Below are positions 17,824 to 26,812 of a stretch of 64,000 nt of DNA, in pieces. The translations under genes and the position numbers were made by a program. Numbering within the stretch: position 1 is the stretch's first letter; every line of letters begins with the position of its first letter. The notes under the pieces were generated by a model. It was not told the DNA's origin. It did not search any database and saw only the letters and a program-made list of their open reading frames with translations. This DNA is from an uncultured Paracoccaceae bacterium (GTDB lineage Bacteria > Pseudomonadota > Alphaproteobacteria > Rhodobacterales > Rhodobacteraceae): contig CANMDF010000004.1 of assembly GCA_947496605.1 (NCBI GenBank), positions 62,001 through 126,000 on the forward strand, in the 5' to 3' direction.

Positions 17824-18558
17824 GTATTCTTCCTGATTGCAGCGCTTGCCTACACGAGGTCAAGTCAGCTTGGTTCAGACATACCGAAGCTCAAAATCAG
17901 ATTGTACACCCAAGGCATTTAATGGACTAAACTGCGGCCACAAGAGCACGTCAGAAACCAAACCGCGCACCCCGATTTCGTGTCTTATTGGGCCTATTTT
18001 TTTTAAGGCAACGGAAGCGATCAGAGGAATAGGCAAAGCCAGTTTTGTCCGCATCGTCCGTGTTGAGGCTTTTTGCGGCGATAGCGCGGTTTCGGATCTG
18101 GGGCCAATCGGTATTTCAATGGCTGGCTTGGTGACATGCGCGGCAACGTAGCGGCAGGCGACGCCGTATGAGCGAACGGATGCTGCGTCAGCGAAGGTCC
18201 AAGATCGAAGGTCTGTTTTGTCCGCAATCTGTGAATTTGACCTTTGATCCTTGCTGCAATCTGCACGAATGGCTGGTTTTCCCGCTGCGCGGCAGCATCT
18301 AGTCTTACGCTGATGCAGCATTTTCCACGCTGCGAGCGCACGCAGCAGGAAAATCGAATTTACAGAATGGGCTCAATCCCGCCATTCGCTAAACGACCAA
18401 TTTACCACTTCCCCACCAAATTCTGTGCGGAACAACAGTTGCAATCTGCCTTTCACCTTCAAAACATCTCTACGTACCGATTAACCCTTGAAAATTCAGC
18501 AATTCAGGCGCATGTAAGCGCCGTCTGCACCAAGTAGATGACAAACATAGGAGATCAC
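17824..18558 (+). other. 735-bp spacer before infA
   Basis: No convincing gene. A minus-strand 148-codon frame (17875-18321) has low-complexity composition, no ribosome binding site and no family I recognise. The sequence is spacer-like (e.g. GAATGGCTGGTTTTCC near 18268). It marks the right-hand junction of the block separating the phosphatase gene from infA. The promoter of infA should lie in its last 150 bp. Confidence 0.45.
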
Positions 18559-18777
18559 ATGGCCAAGGAAGAACTGCTCGAATTCCCAGGTGTCGTGAAA
18601 GAACTTCTGCCAAACGCGACGTTTCGGGTCGAGCTGGAAAACGGCCATGAGATCATCGCGCATACGGCGGGCAAGATGCGCAAAAACCGCATCCGTGTTC
18701 TGGCAGGCGACAAGGTACAGGTTGAGATGACACCGTATGATCTGACCAAAGGTCGGATTAATTACCGGTTCAAATAA
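18559..18777 (+). CDS. infA: Translation initiation factor IF-1
   Basis: The 72-aa S1/OB-fold initiation factor that binds the 30S A site. The full protein is recognisable: [19 protein letters not shown] at the start, then [20 protein letters not shown] and the C-terminal [20 protein letters not shown] at 18549-18553 selects this ATG over an in-frame ATG at 18538. maf follows after 18 nt. Confidence 0.98.
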   Translation: MAKEELLEFPGVVKELLPNATFRVELENGHEIIAHTAGKMRKNRIRVLAGDKVQVEMTPYDLTKGRINYRFK

Positions 18778-18795
18778 GCGCGGCGCGGGTCTGGT

Positions 18796-19401
18796 ATGAC
18801 CACCCTGCCCCCAAACCCTGATTTACAACTGATCTTAGGCTCTGGATCACCCCGGAGGCTGGAGCTGTTGGCGCAGCTTGGACTGACCCCAAGCGCTGTG
18901 CGCCCCCCCGACATTGATGAAGATGTGCGCAAGGGTGAGTTACCGCGCGATTATGTGAAACGCATTGCTTTGGAAAAAGTAGCCGCTGTTCATGCGGGTG
19001 CGGATGAGGTTGTTTTATGTGCTGACACCACTGTCGCCCTTGGACGTCGCATCATGGGCAAACCTGCGGATGCCGCTGAGGCCGCGCAGTTTTTGTTTGC
19101 CCTGTCCGGCCGTCGTCACAAGGTGATCACGGCCTTAGCCGTCAAACGCGGCCTGCAGGTCTGGACCAAGGATGTTCAAAGCACTGTCGCGTTCAAACAG
19201 TTGTCAGACGCGGAAGTGAACGCCTATCTTGCCTCTGACGACTGGCGCGGCAAAGCGGGTGGTTATGCGATCCAAGGCCCCGCAGGTGCGTTCATTCCGT
19301 GGATCAATGGCTCTTACACTGGGATCGTGGGTTTGCCCCTGACCGAAACAGCAGGCTTGCTTATTGCGGCGGGCCTGACGCTTTATGGAGATGCGCCATG
19401 A
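18796..19401 (+). CDS. maf: Maf-family nucleotide pyrophosphatase
   Basis: A 201-aa house-cleaning nucleoside triphosphate pyrophosphatase. The N-terminal [18 protein letters not shown] motif and the later [18 protein letters not shown] and [16 protein letters not shown] are the Maf signatures. It acts on non-canonical or methylated NTPs in the cytoplasm; the subclass is not resolved. The stop overlaps the RNase G start in ATGA. Confidence 0.95.
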   Translation: MTTLPPNPDLQLILGSGSPRRLELLAQLGLTPSAVRPPDIDEDVRKGELPRDYVKRIALEKVAAVHAGADEVVLCADTTVALGRRIMGKPADAAEAAQFLFALSGRRHKVITALAVKRGLQVWTKDVQSTVAFKQLSDAEVNAYLASDDWRGKAGGYAIQGPAGAFIPWINGSYTGIVGLPLTETAGLLIAAGLTLYGDAP

Positions 19402-20432
19402 AGGGCCGCATGATTGTTCTGGATCACATCGGTGAGATCGAAGCCGCGGCTTATATGGTCGACGGCAAGCTGGATGACATCCTGATTGATCATGATGACG
19501 CCCCACGCCCGGGCGCGATTTTCCGTGCCATTTGTGATCGCCCCATCAAAGGCCAAGGTGGCATGATGATGCGCTTGCCCGAAGGTGAAACGGCGTTTCT
19601 ACGCCAAGGCAAAGGATTGCGCCCTGGTCAGCCGCTTTTGGTGCAGGTCACCGGCATTTCTGAGGATGGCAAGGCCGTACCCGTCACCGACCGCGTTTTG
19701 TTCAAAAGCCGGTATGCGATTGTAACGCCCGGCAAGCCGGGACTGAATATCTCGCGTCAGATTACCGATGAAGACGTCAGGGATAATTTGCTGGCGGTCG
19801 CAAATAGTGTGTTTGACAGCCCCCATGGTTTGATCCTGCGCTCATCCTGTGAGGGTGCAGATGAAGCAGAAATTGCCGAAGACATCGTGGCCATGTTGTC
19901 GCTCGCGGATGCGGTTTTGGAAGATGCAGATGGCACGACGCCCGAAGCGCTGACAGAAGGCGATGGCCCGCATACGGTTGCGTGGCGTGAGTGGACAGGC
20001 GCAGCTGAAGTCGTGACACACCCCGGTTCATTTGACGACATGGGCGTGCTTGATCAAATCGCGGACTTGGCACAAGCGAAGGTCACGCTTGGCGAGGGTT
20101 CGATGTACGTCGAGCCGACCCGCGCTTTGGTCGCCGTTGATGTCAATACTGGCAACGATTCCTCGCCCGCGGCTGCATTGAAAGCAAATCTCGCAGCTGC
20201 CCGCGCACTGCCGCGTGCCTTGCGCCTGCGTGGATTGGCAGGGCAGATCACCGTTGATTTTGTGTCCATGTCAAAGGCACATCGCAAGCAGGTCGAACAA
20301 TCTTTGCGTGCCTCATTCAAAGCTGATCCCATTGAAACCTCGCTGGTCGGCTGGACCCCGATGGGTTTGTTCGAGCTGCAGCGCAAACGCGAGCGTCCGC
20401 CCTTTCCAAAGCACCTCTTGAAGGACATCTAA
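19398..20432 (+). CDS. Ribonuclease E/G family protein
   Basis: A 344-aa RNase G-like protein with the core RNase E/G catalytic domain: [12 protein letters not shown] (the Mg2+-binding strand) and [14 protein letters not shown], ending at [12 protein letters not shown]. It is shorter than E. coli RNase G (489 aa) and lacks the C-terminal scaffold of RNase E; this short form is, to my knowledge, normal at this locus in Rhodobacterales. The frame is open from 19299, but the ATG at 19398, inside the maf stop, begins the conserved [13 protein letters not shown]. Confidence 0.9.
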   Translation: MKGRMIVLDHIGEIEAAAYMVDGKLDDILIDHDDAPRPGAIFRAICDRPIKGQGGMMMRLPEGETAFLRQGKGLRPGQPLLVQVTGISEDGKAVPVTDRVLFKSRYAIVTPGKPGLNISRQITDEDVRDNLLAVANSVFDSPHGLILRSSCEGADEAEIAEDIVAMLSLADAVLEDADGTTPEALTEGDGPHTVAWREWTGAAEVVTHPGSFDDMGVLDQIADLAQAKVTLGEGSMYVEPTRALVAVDVNTGNDSSPAAALKANLAAARALPRALRLRGLAGQITVDFVSMSKAHRKQVEQSLRASFKADPIETSLVGWTPMGLFELQRKRERPPFPKHLLKDI

Positions 20433-20617
20433 TGCCCTGCCCGATCTGTGAAAAACCGACTGAGACTGCCTTTCGTCCGTTTTGTTCTAAACGGTGTGCT
20501 GATGTTGATTTGGCCAAGTGGTTTACCGGCGGATATGCCATTGCAGCCGATGATCCAGAGGATGCACAAGAGTTGGACAGCCAGTTGCGACAGGCAGATC
20601 AGCAGAAACCGCACTAG
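20432..20617 (+). CDS. yacG: DNA gyrase inhibitor YacG (zinc-binding)
   Basis: A 61-aa zinc-ribbon protein. MPCPICEKP and RPFCSKRCADVDLAKWF provide the four cysteines (C3, C6 and the CSKRC pair), and GGYAIA completes the family pattern. Characterised homologues bind GyrB and inhibit gyrase. The ATG shares one base with the RNase G stop. Confidence 0.95.
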   Translation: MPCPICEKPTETAFRPFCSKRCADVDLAKWFTGGYAIAADDPEDAQELDSQLRQADQQKPH

Positions 20618-20711
20618 GCCCCGGATTTTCAAGCAGTTACCTCTGGACACCCTCATCGCCCGCGTCTAAAACCCCGCTACCCGACGGAGGCTTTTACGCC
20701 CACGTCCCGGT

Positions 20712-20786
20712 GCCCGGGTAGCTCAGGGGTAGAGCAGTGGATTGAAAATCCTCGTGTCGGTGGTTCGATTCCGCCCCTGGGCACCA
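20712..20786 (+). tRNA. tRNA-Phe (GAA)
   Basis: Cloverleaf with acceptor GCCCGGG/CCTGGGC (one G-T pair), D loop AGGGGTA, anticodon loop TTGAAAA (GAA), T arm GGTGG/CCGCC around TTCGATT, and an encoded CCA at 20784-20786. The anticodon stem has a T-T mismatch that I believe is normal for this tRNA in the group. A short T-run follows the CCA. Confidence 0.97.
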
Positions 20787-21166
20787 TTTTTACAAAAACA
20801 TACTTATTATTCAGTCACCTAAGAACGTGACAGCTTCACCTTTTCGGAGTGTAGTCAACTGCGGGGCAATCAGGCCGCTATGCGCATTTGGCTTCCAAGA
20901 ATCTAAGTTTTGCTAAACGCCGCTTGCTTCAGGCGAAGTCAACTTGGAATGGCCGTTTTTCATCGTCAGAAAGAACAAACTGGGCTGAGTGCTTGAATCA
21001 ATGGCCAGGAATAAACGCGGCTTTGGCCAAAGATGACTATCGCCCGTTTACTGCCCCAAAATGCCGACCTGATTGCTGCCATAACCATTTTGCAGAGCCG
21101 CGTCAGGGCGACCTTAGATCCGTCCGGCTTTCAAACTTTATATGTCAAAGTTGCAAGCGCCGAAAA
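20787..21166 (+). other. 380-bp spacer after tRNA-Phe
   Basis: No gene with support. Plus-strand open frames here either overlap the minus-strand gene at 21167 or have no recognisable product. It contains spacer-type sequence (GAATGGCCGTTTTTCA near 20949) and is the first part of the segment bounded by the tRNA-Phe end copies. Confidence 0.4.
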
Positions 21167-22225
21167 TTACGGCGAAACACTGACCAAGCTTATGCTTTCA
21201 ACACGCTTGTCTGGCCCAAAGGCAATAGTCGCCTCCCAATTCGCGAAATCTTGCGGCGCTTCTGTGCATACGGTGACATTGAAGTCACCCGCGTCTGGCG
21301 CTGTACCATTAGGCACACGACCCAAGATTGCGATGACCTCGCCCCGTGTGAGACCGACGCGTAGCCCCGAAGGCATTTCCCACATCGGGTGCGCGGCCTC
21401 CATCCGAACCACAAGGTCATCCAGAATATCAATGTCCAAACCGATTGTGGTTACTCGGTCAATCTCGCGGCCATCGGGCAGGATAAGACCACTTGGTTCG
21501 GGTGATCCAAGCTTATGCAGCGTTGCTACGCGGTCACCCATAGCAACCCCGCCAAGCTCAAATTCGGGTCCTACGAAGCATCCGCCATTTTCATCGGGGA
21601 ATAAAATGGGAGCCTCGGTTACAACATCCCCCACCCATGTTTTGGAATAGTCGTCCCACACCAGACCAGCCGCAACTTTGGCATCATATATCCCGCCGCC
21701 CCATCCATAGCCCACCGTGTCGGGAATGCATTCAAGTCTGCTCAGGCTTTGACCGTTCTGAGCCACGTCGATCCACCCAAAGCGTCGCGGACCAAGCGCC
21801 ATTTCCTCTTCAGAAAAAGGTCGATCGAATCCGCCAACAACTTCATAGCTAAAGTCGCCGTTATAGAAGGTAACGGCCTCGCTGATTGCCGCGCCCAAGC
21901 CCGACCATGGTTCAAAATCCACCTGTGCCACGATGTCTGACAGGGTCAGATCAGGCGCTCCATCTATCGGCCCATAGCTGTAGGTCACGACCTGATCGTC
22001 AAAGCAAACAAGAACTTCGGTAATACGCCCTTCAATCTGACACGATGTGAAAGGTTCCTGCCCCACAGGACAATCTGCCTGCGCCATGGTGCCGAGAAAG
22101 ACGCCGCAACTGGCAAGACTTATCGCTAGTTTTCGACCCAAATCCCTGAACCCTCTATCAAAATACTTGTCAGGATCATCTGATAACGACCTGAATGGAA
22201 TAACGCCAAGGAATTGCCTACCCAT
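21167..22225 (-). CDS. Hypothetical exported protein (352 aa)
   Basis: Family not recognised. A signal-like segment, KLAISLASCGVFLGTMAQA, ends before DCPVGQ, but it follows about 30 charged residues, so either the N terminus is long or translation starts later. The mature part is acidic, with several Cys residues, and includes QVVTYSYGPIDGAPDLTL and a C-terminal GLTRGEVIAILGRVPNG repeat-like element reminiscent of small periplasmic lipid/peptidoglycan-associated folds (weak). The ATG at 22225 (or TTG at 22228) overlaps the preceding gene's end, so the two are probably co-translated. Possibly part of a small tRNA-linked island. Confidence 0.6.
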   Translation of the reverse strand: MGRQFLGVIPFRSLSDDPDKYFDRGFRDLGRKLAISLASCGVFLGTMAQADCPVGQEPFTSCQIEGRITEVLVCFDDQVVTYSYGPIDGAPDLTLSDIVAQVDFEPWSGLGAAISEAVTFYNGDFSYEVVGGFDRPFSEEEMALGPRRFGWIDVAQNGQSLSRLECIPDTVGYGWGGGIYDAKVAAGLVWDDYSKTWVGDVVTEAPILFPDENGGCFVGPEFELGGVAMGDRVATLHKLGSPEPSGLILPDGREIDRVTTIGLDIDILDDLVVRMEAAHPMWEMPSGLRVGLTRGEVIAILGRVPNGTAPDAGDFNVTVCTEAPQDFANWEATIAFGPDKRVESISLVSVSP

Positions 22226-22658
22226 CAATCAAACCCAGATTTTTGGCGGCTTGCCGCATCACATCGGTTGCCTGCCATGACGGGTTTGTCGCGCATATAC
22301 CCGACACCTCATAGTAGAAACGTGAATCCAGATTGGGCGTCAACGACGATGTGTCTGCTATGTCCGCCACACCGATATCGTTATCATCCATAAACTGCTT
22401 CATCAAAACGGCGTATGGCACAACGTCCTCGGACGGGATGCCAAGATCGTCATGAAACGCACCTGTTTGTCTGTAATGAGCAATCTCGGCGTCATGATAG
22501 GCATCAATGAGTTCCCTATGCCGTTCGCCAAGCGCCTCACAGGACAACTCCGGAAGCTCGTCGGCGGTGTAGTGCTTTATGTCGGACGGACCTGACCAAA
22601 CGTATACTGCCAACACAGCAGCAGATAAGATCAAGGCGAATAGAACAATTTTGAACAT
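22218..22658 (-). CDS. Hypothetical membrane-anchored protein (146 aa)
   Basis: Not recognised. An N-terminal hydrophobic segment, FKIVLFALILSAAVLAVYVW, serves as anchor or signal; the remaining ~120 residues are acidic and extracytoplasmic by prediction (YTADELPELSCEALGERHRE, then the C-terminal GICATNPSWQATDVMRQAA). Two cysteines may form a disulphide. It overlaps the following hypothetical gene by 8 nt, indicating a two-gene unit. Confidence 0.65.
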   Translation of the reverse strand: MFKIVLFALILSAAVLAVYVWSGPSDIKHYTADELPELSCEALGERHRELIDAYHDAEIAHYRQTGAFHDDLGIPSEDVVPYAVLMKQFMDDNDIGVADIADTSSLTPNLDSRFYYEVSGICATNPSWQATDVMRQAAKNLGLIDG

Positions 22659-22908
22659 GCCGCCAATTAGGATGCTTCAAGGCGGCTTGTCAAAATGGCG
22701 GGAACGATCAAAATTGCATTGGCAACGATGACGACGATGATGAATTGCCAATAAGGCGGGGTTCAACAAATATGGCAGTTGATTGCTGGTGCAGGAATTT
22801 CGTCACGGGGAGTGCAGAGAAAATGGCGGCACAGGTCAATTCAAACCAATTGCAGATCGTTGAGGCGTTGAGAGACGATGCCAGACGGTGGGCGTCCAAG
22901 GACTTCAC

Positions 22909-23148
22909 ATGATCCGCAGCCTGGTGGCATCGTTACTGTTCGGACTGTTCGTTCTGTTTGGGTATATGTATGGCACCCAATACTTTAGATGGCGTGACTG
23001 CTTCAATGAGGCGGGTCGTTGTTTTGATCCACAGACTGGCGTCGTCTATTTGGAGCAATCTGGCATAACATGGATCACCCTGACCCTGCTGGCAATTGGG
23101 GGCTTTGTTCTGTGTCTGTGGCCTTTGCGACTGTCAAAGCCACGTTAG
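22909..23148 (+). CDS. Small two-helix membrane protein (79 aa)
   Basis: A short protein with two hydrophobic helices, SLVASLLFGLFVLFGYMYG (residues ~4-22) and ITWITLTLLAIGGFVLCLW (~50-70). A Cys-containing loop, WRDCFNEAGRCFDPQTG, lies between them. AAGGA upstream supports the ATG at 22909 over an earlier in-frame start at 22888. No family recognised; divergent from the two hypothetical genes on its left. Confidence 0.55.
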   Translation: MIRSLVASLLFGLFVLFGYMYGTQYFRWRDCFNEAGRCFDPQTGVVYLEQSGITWITLTLLAIGGFVLCLWPLRLSKPR

Positions 23149-23205
23149 GCAACCGTGGCGTGGGAGTTGGAAAATCTACACCCAAATGATGCTCTTTGGA
23201 CTACC

Positions 23206-23223
23206 CCGCCCTGGACACCATTT
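23206..23223 (+). repeat. Degenerate copy of the tRNA-Phe 3' end (possible att remnant)
   Basis: CCCTGGACACCATTT here matches the last bases of tRNA-Phe plus its flank (CCCTGGGCACCATTT, 20775-20789) at 14 of 15 positions, in the same orientation, with CCGCC immediately upstream in both. Site-specific integrases often use tRNA 3' ends and leave such direct repeats. No integrase gene is visible in the 2.4 kb between the copies. Confidence 0.45.
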
Positions 23224-23289
23224 AAGTCGCTGACGCAACGCGGTCCGAGGTTTTAGGATATCGCATCTCCACGCACTTTCGCATGGCTA

Positions 23290-23958
23290 TTACGCATCAG
23301 CGTCAAATTGCTCGATCACGTCGACTTGGATGTTCTCTTGGTCTGGTCCAGTCCACTGGCTTGTCCGCCAAACACGGCCGGTTCTTTCGTCTAGGTAATG
23401 CACGTTGTTAAATGCCGCACCAGCGTCCGTGGTGCATGTCTCAACAACCTCAACCACTTGTCGATTGGCCTCAACAATTTCCATTGTGAGTGTTCGCCCA
23501 ATTTGATGGCTGCATGTGGCTTGGATTTGCGCAAAAGACGTTCCCCGCCCGGACACATGATAAGTCCGTGTCACCTGTGAAGGCCAGTCCTGCGCCTTTG
23601 TATCATTGACCAATGGATCGTCCGCTCGCGTCGTGACCGCCTGCAAATTCGTCCCAAGCCCCAGCGTGCCGTAAATCAGCCCGCCCGCCAGCGTGACGCC
23701 CCGATTTTCGTTTGAGCTGTAGATAATGCGATCATCGCGCATTTGGATCGCCACACCCACCGTCCCAAGTCCGATTTTGGGGCTCAGGATCAAAACGGCA
23801 GCAAGGTCGGCTTGTTCAATTGCCGCACGGTTCACCCGCGGCACAGCCATTTCAACGTCCGGATCCGGGTTCAGCACTGCATCGCGCATTTGACCGAGCG
23901 TTGACAGACATCCCGACAATGCAAGGGCCGCCCCTGCCATGAGAATACCTTTGATCAA
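23290..23958 (-). CDS. YjbF/GfcB-family outer membrane lipoprotein
   Basis: A 222-aa lipoprotein with signal MIKGILMAGAALALSGC (lipobox LSGC, Cys17). The body matches the YjbF/GfcB family associated with exopolysaccharide or group 4 capsule export: AVLILSPKIGLGTVGVAIQM, NRGVTLAGGLIYGTLGLG and a C-terminal VWRTSQWTGP strand. It overlaps the yjbH-like gene by ATGA, as in yjbEFGH/gfc operons. The polysaccharide it serves is not identifiable, since no glycosyltransferases are nearby. Confidence 0.82.
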   Translation of the reverse strand: MIKGILMAGAALALSGCLSTLGQMRDAVLNPDPDVEMAVPRVNRAAIEQADLAAVLILSPKIGLGTVGVAIQMRDDRIIYSSNENRGVTLAGGLIYGTLGLGTNLQAVTTRADDPLVNDTKAQDWPSQVTRTYHVSGRGTSFAQIQATCSHQIGRTLTMEIVEANRQVVEVVETCTTDAGAAFNNVHYLDERTGRVWRTSQWTGPDQENIQVDVIEQFDADA

Positions 23959-25931
23959 TTCCAGAACTCCCCAAAGCCATCCTCGATGCGCCGCTTGTCC
24001 GATGCGCGCAATTCATCATAGAGCCCGCCTGTGCCGCTAATGCGTGACCCAAAATCACCCGATGGTCCGCCGACTGACAAGTCTGTCGTTGACGTGCCGC
24101 CCTCTGCCGATGTCCACGACAGCGGAATTGCAATCTCGGCTCCGAATTTCAGCGGTGCGTCTTTTTCTTCGCTCCACCCCGTGGACGCCGCGATCCGCCA
24201 GCCATTTGCGTAATTGCGCCCAACTGTCAGCCCAACCGCGAAATCACCGGCCACATGCTGGCCTGCGTCAAAGACGACAAAGTTCCCATTCTGACCGACG
24301 TTTGCATAGACGCTGCCGATAAACGTCGATGCATCCGCATCCTCAAATCCGAACCATCCCTCATAGGCCCGCTTTTGCACATAAGTCGCCTCAAGCCCGA
24401 GGGCAAAGTTCTGCTCTGGGTCGCGCCAAATCATCTCACCGCTTACGCCGCCATAAGCGCGTTCAAACAAGCCTGCTGAAACACGGCTGTAGAGCTGTGG
24501 TGCGAGGCGGAACCGATGACGCACGCTGAGCGACTGCAGATATGCGATATCTGGTGCGTAAGAGGTAAAGTCAGAGCGCGGTTGTGGCTCTGCGGGCGGG
24601 TCTTGCTGCGTCCATTGGTTGAGGAAACGGTAGCCCACTGTCCCTGAAACGAATGTTTGCGGTGAAAACGTGTAACGGGCATTGGCGTTAAGCGTGCCCG
24701 TAAACTCCAAGGTATCTGACGTAATGAAGTCGGCTTTGAACGCCGGCGCAATGCCATATGTAAACCGCGGCTCAAAGGCTGTGCCGCCCAATGCTGCGGG
24801 CCGGTTCAAAGGGCTGGCCTCAAACGATGTCGCCCCCCACGTTAGCGCCGCAGCGTTTGGCTTTCCTACTGCCGCATCAAGCCCGGCACGGTCCAGCACG
24901 ACGACATTACTATCAAAAGCACCCGTGTTCTGCGTGATCCGAAAGGTCGTGATGCTGGCCGGTGCGACGGTAGAAAGCACCCGCGCAACCCGCCCAGTGA
25001 TCCGTGCAAAGACCGGATCAGTTGGCGACGAAGCCGTCACATCAATCGTGTCACCCCGCATGGCAAACCGATCAATCTGTATCTCTTCTTTTTCCAACCT
25101 CTCCATGAGCAAGGCAAAAACTTGATCCGCCGTTGGCTGTGGTTGCGACGCCTGTGCGGGCCTGTTTTCGACGTAAGGGTGTGGTCCGCGACCGACATTT
25201 TCCTGCACTAAGGGTTTTGTAGGGTTCGCATCAAAACGCAGTCTCAAACCAGCGTTGCCTTGGTTGTTGATGAACCCGGCCACGCTAAAGCCATCGATGA
25301 TTTGGTATGACAGGCTGGCGGCGATGGTCTCCTCGGCCTCTGGACCTGCAATCGTGCTATACTCTGCCGCTGCAATGACACCTTTGAAACCCGTATCCCA
25401 AACGATATTCGCAAACGCTTCGTTATCGCCTTCAAACAAATGATCTGTACGAATAGTGCCGTCATCATCACCGCGATTGGCCGCGTTCAGTTGCGCATAC
25501 CGCCCCCAGCCCAAACCCGCTGATGCTTGTACCGGTCCAATGGTCTTGCTCGCCAACACATATTCGCCCGATCCCCGATCGTCGCTGCCAAAGCCGACCA
25601 CGCCAACTGTCAGGCTTGGGACATAATCGCTTTCATCTAAGAAACGCAGACCAAAGCTCAGTTCATTGCCGCTCGCACTGCTGTTGCCCTCGTCATAGGT
25701 CGGGAAACTGATACCAATTTCAAATCTGTCACTGGCTTGAAACCCGAAGGACAGTGCGCGGTAGTCTTCGCGAAAGTCAAAGTTGATCGCCAGATTATCT
25801 GCCAAATTGCTAGAAGCGCGAGGCGTGTCGATTGCTTGCGACAGTCCTCCTATCCCTTCAGCCATTGCGCCTGAGCTGAGACAAGTTGAGATGATGACTG
25901 CGCTGGTAAGCCCGTAGGAGAGTTTTTTCAT
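23955..25931 (-). CDS. YjbH-domain outer membrane protein
   Basis: A 658-aa exported protein (signal MKKLSYGLTSAVIISTCLSS, cleavage after GAMA) with beta-rich sequence typical of an outer membrane barrel. Segments such as NFDFREDYRALSFGFQASDR near the N terminus and EMIWRDPEQNFALGLEATYV in the C-terminal half fit the YjbH/GfcD family, which partners the YjbF lipoprotein in polysaccharide secretion. The family is usually about 680-700 aa, so it is essentially full length. First gene of a two-gene unit, divergent from the chemotaxis operon. Confidence 0.85.
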   Translation of the reverse strand: MKKLSYGLTSAVIISTCLSSGAMAEGIGGLSQAIDTPRASSNLADNLAINFDFREDYRALSFGFQASDRFEIGISFPTYDEGNSSASGNELSFGLRFLDESDYVPSLTVGVVGFGSDDRGSGEYVLASKTIGPVQASAGLGWGRYAQLNAANRGDDDGTIRTDHLFEGDNEAFANIVWDTGFKGVIAAAEYSTIAGPEAEETIAASLSYQIIDGFSVAGFINNQGNAGLRLRFDANPTKPLVQENVGRGPHPYVENRPAQASQPQPTADQVFALLMERLEKEEIQIDRFAMRGDTIDVTASSPTDPVFARITGRVARVLSTVAPASITTFRITQNTGAFDSNVVVLDRAGLDAAVGKPNAAALTWGATSFEASPLNRPAALGGTAFEPRFTYGIAPAFKADFITSDTLEFTGTLNANARYTFSPQTFVSGTVGYRFLNQWTQQDPPAEPQPRSDFTSYAPDIAYLQSLSVRHRFRLAPQLYSRVSAGLFERAYGGVSGEMIWRDPEQNFALGLEATYVQKRAYEGWFGFEDADASTFIGSVYANVGQNGNFVVFDAGQHVAGDFAVGLTVGRNYANGWRIAASTGWSEEKDAPLKFGAEIAIPLSWTSAEGGTSTTDLSVGGPSGDFGSRISGTGGLYDELRASDKRRIEDGFGEFWN

Positions 25932-26159
25932 TCGCTGTATTTTACCCTATCGGCGACTGGTTCCTGACGTCTGACACGAACCTACCCAAGGTGTCGGTCG
26001 ATTGTCGAGAAGATTGCTGTGATTTCCTACTATCGCTGATTTACATCAATTCGTCGGGGAAACCTGAGGCCCATTTACACGAAATTAAGTCGCAGGCCCC
26101 ATACCGGGTCACAGCGTTGATTGACCGCCTTTGTTTTGGCAATGGGAGCACCCCTGCAT

Positions 26160-26444
26160 ATGACCGATGACACTGCATGTTTTGAACTGCCTGCCGTCAT
26201 GAAGATTGAGGATTGCGAAAAACTGCATGCCTTCTTGATGGGTGCCCAAACGCAAGAGGTCAGAATTGAGTGTCACTTGGTCGAAAGACTAAGCGGCTTG
26301 GCGGCCCAAACACTGTTGATGACCAAAGCGTGGCGCGAAAATGCGTTGCAGGTGACACTGAACAATCCCTCAGCGGGATTTATCGCAGGGGTCACAATGC
26401 TTGGCCTGACCGATGAATTGCTTGCTGTTGAGGTGACACAATGA
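26160..26444 (+). CDS. STAS-domain protein of the chemotaxis operon
   Basis: A 94-aa protein of STAS-like character: DTACFELPAVMKIEDCEKLH, then VERLSGLAAQTLLMTKAWRE (the Ser of the phosphorylatable loop position) and a C-terminal AGVTMLGLTDEL. Such proteins work like anti-sigma factor antagonists or protein-binding modules. GGGAG about 10 nt upstream favours the ATG at 26160 over a TTG at 26121. It overlaps cheY by ATGA and leads the che operon; its role in the pathway is not known. Confidence 0.75.
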   Translation: MTDDTACFELPAVMKIEDCEKLHAFLMGAQTQEVRIECHLVERLSGLAAQTLLMTKAWRENALQVTLNNPSAGFIAGVTMLGLTDELLAVEVTQ

Positions 26445-26809
26445 CAGCACATATCCTCGCGATTGATGACTCTCGCACAATTCGCACGCTTCTGACCGTA
26501 GCCCTGGAAAAAGCAGGGTTTGCAGTGACAACTGCCGAAGATGGGGTGGAAGGTGTCGCAAAATTTCAAGATGCCAAAGTCGATCTTGTCATCACCGATG
26601 TGAATATGCCGAACAAAGATGGGTTTGGTGTGATTAATGACATTCGCAATGGCGCTGTGAACCGGGCGGTTCCAGTTCTGGTGCTGACGACCGAAAGCGG
26701 TACCGCGCTCAAAGACAGGGCACGCAAGGCAGGCGCGACAGGGTGGATTGTAAAACCCTTTGACGACGAAGCGCTGGTGTCTGTCATCAAACGCCTGACG
26801 GGGGCGTAG
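26441..26809 (+). CDS. cheY: Chemotaxis response regulator CheY
   Basis: A stand-alone 122-aa receiver. The acidic pair Asp9-Asp10 (AIDDSRT), phosphoacceptor Asp53 (VITDVNMPNKDG), Thr83/84 (LVLTTESG) and Lys105 (IVKPF) are all present. Phospho-CheY should bind the flagellar switch. Located between the STAS gene (overlap) and cheA (3-nt gap). Confidence 0.95.
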   Translation: MTAHILAIDDSRTIRTLLTVALEKAGFAVTTAEDGVEGVAKFQDAKVDLVITDVNMPNKDGFGVINDIRNGAVNRAVPVLVLTTESGTALKDRARKAGATGWIVKPFDDEALVSVIKRLTGA

Positions 26810-26812
26810 AAA

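Noticed and set aside
17875-18321. 148-codon minus-strand frame in the spacer before infA
   Set aside because: No ribosome binding site, no recognisable domain and low-complexity spacer-like composition; treated as non-coding.
20888-21650. Plus-strand frames after tRNA-Phe
   Set aside because: They mostly overlap the minus-strand exported protein gene, which has better coding character and a signal-like segment.
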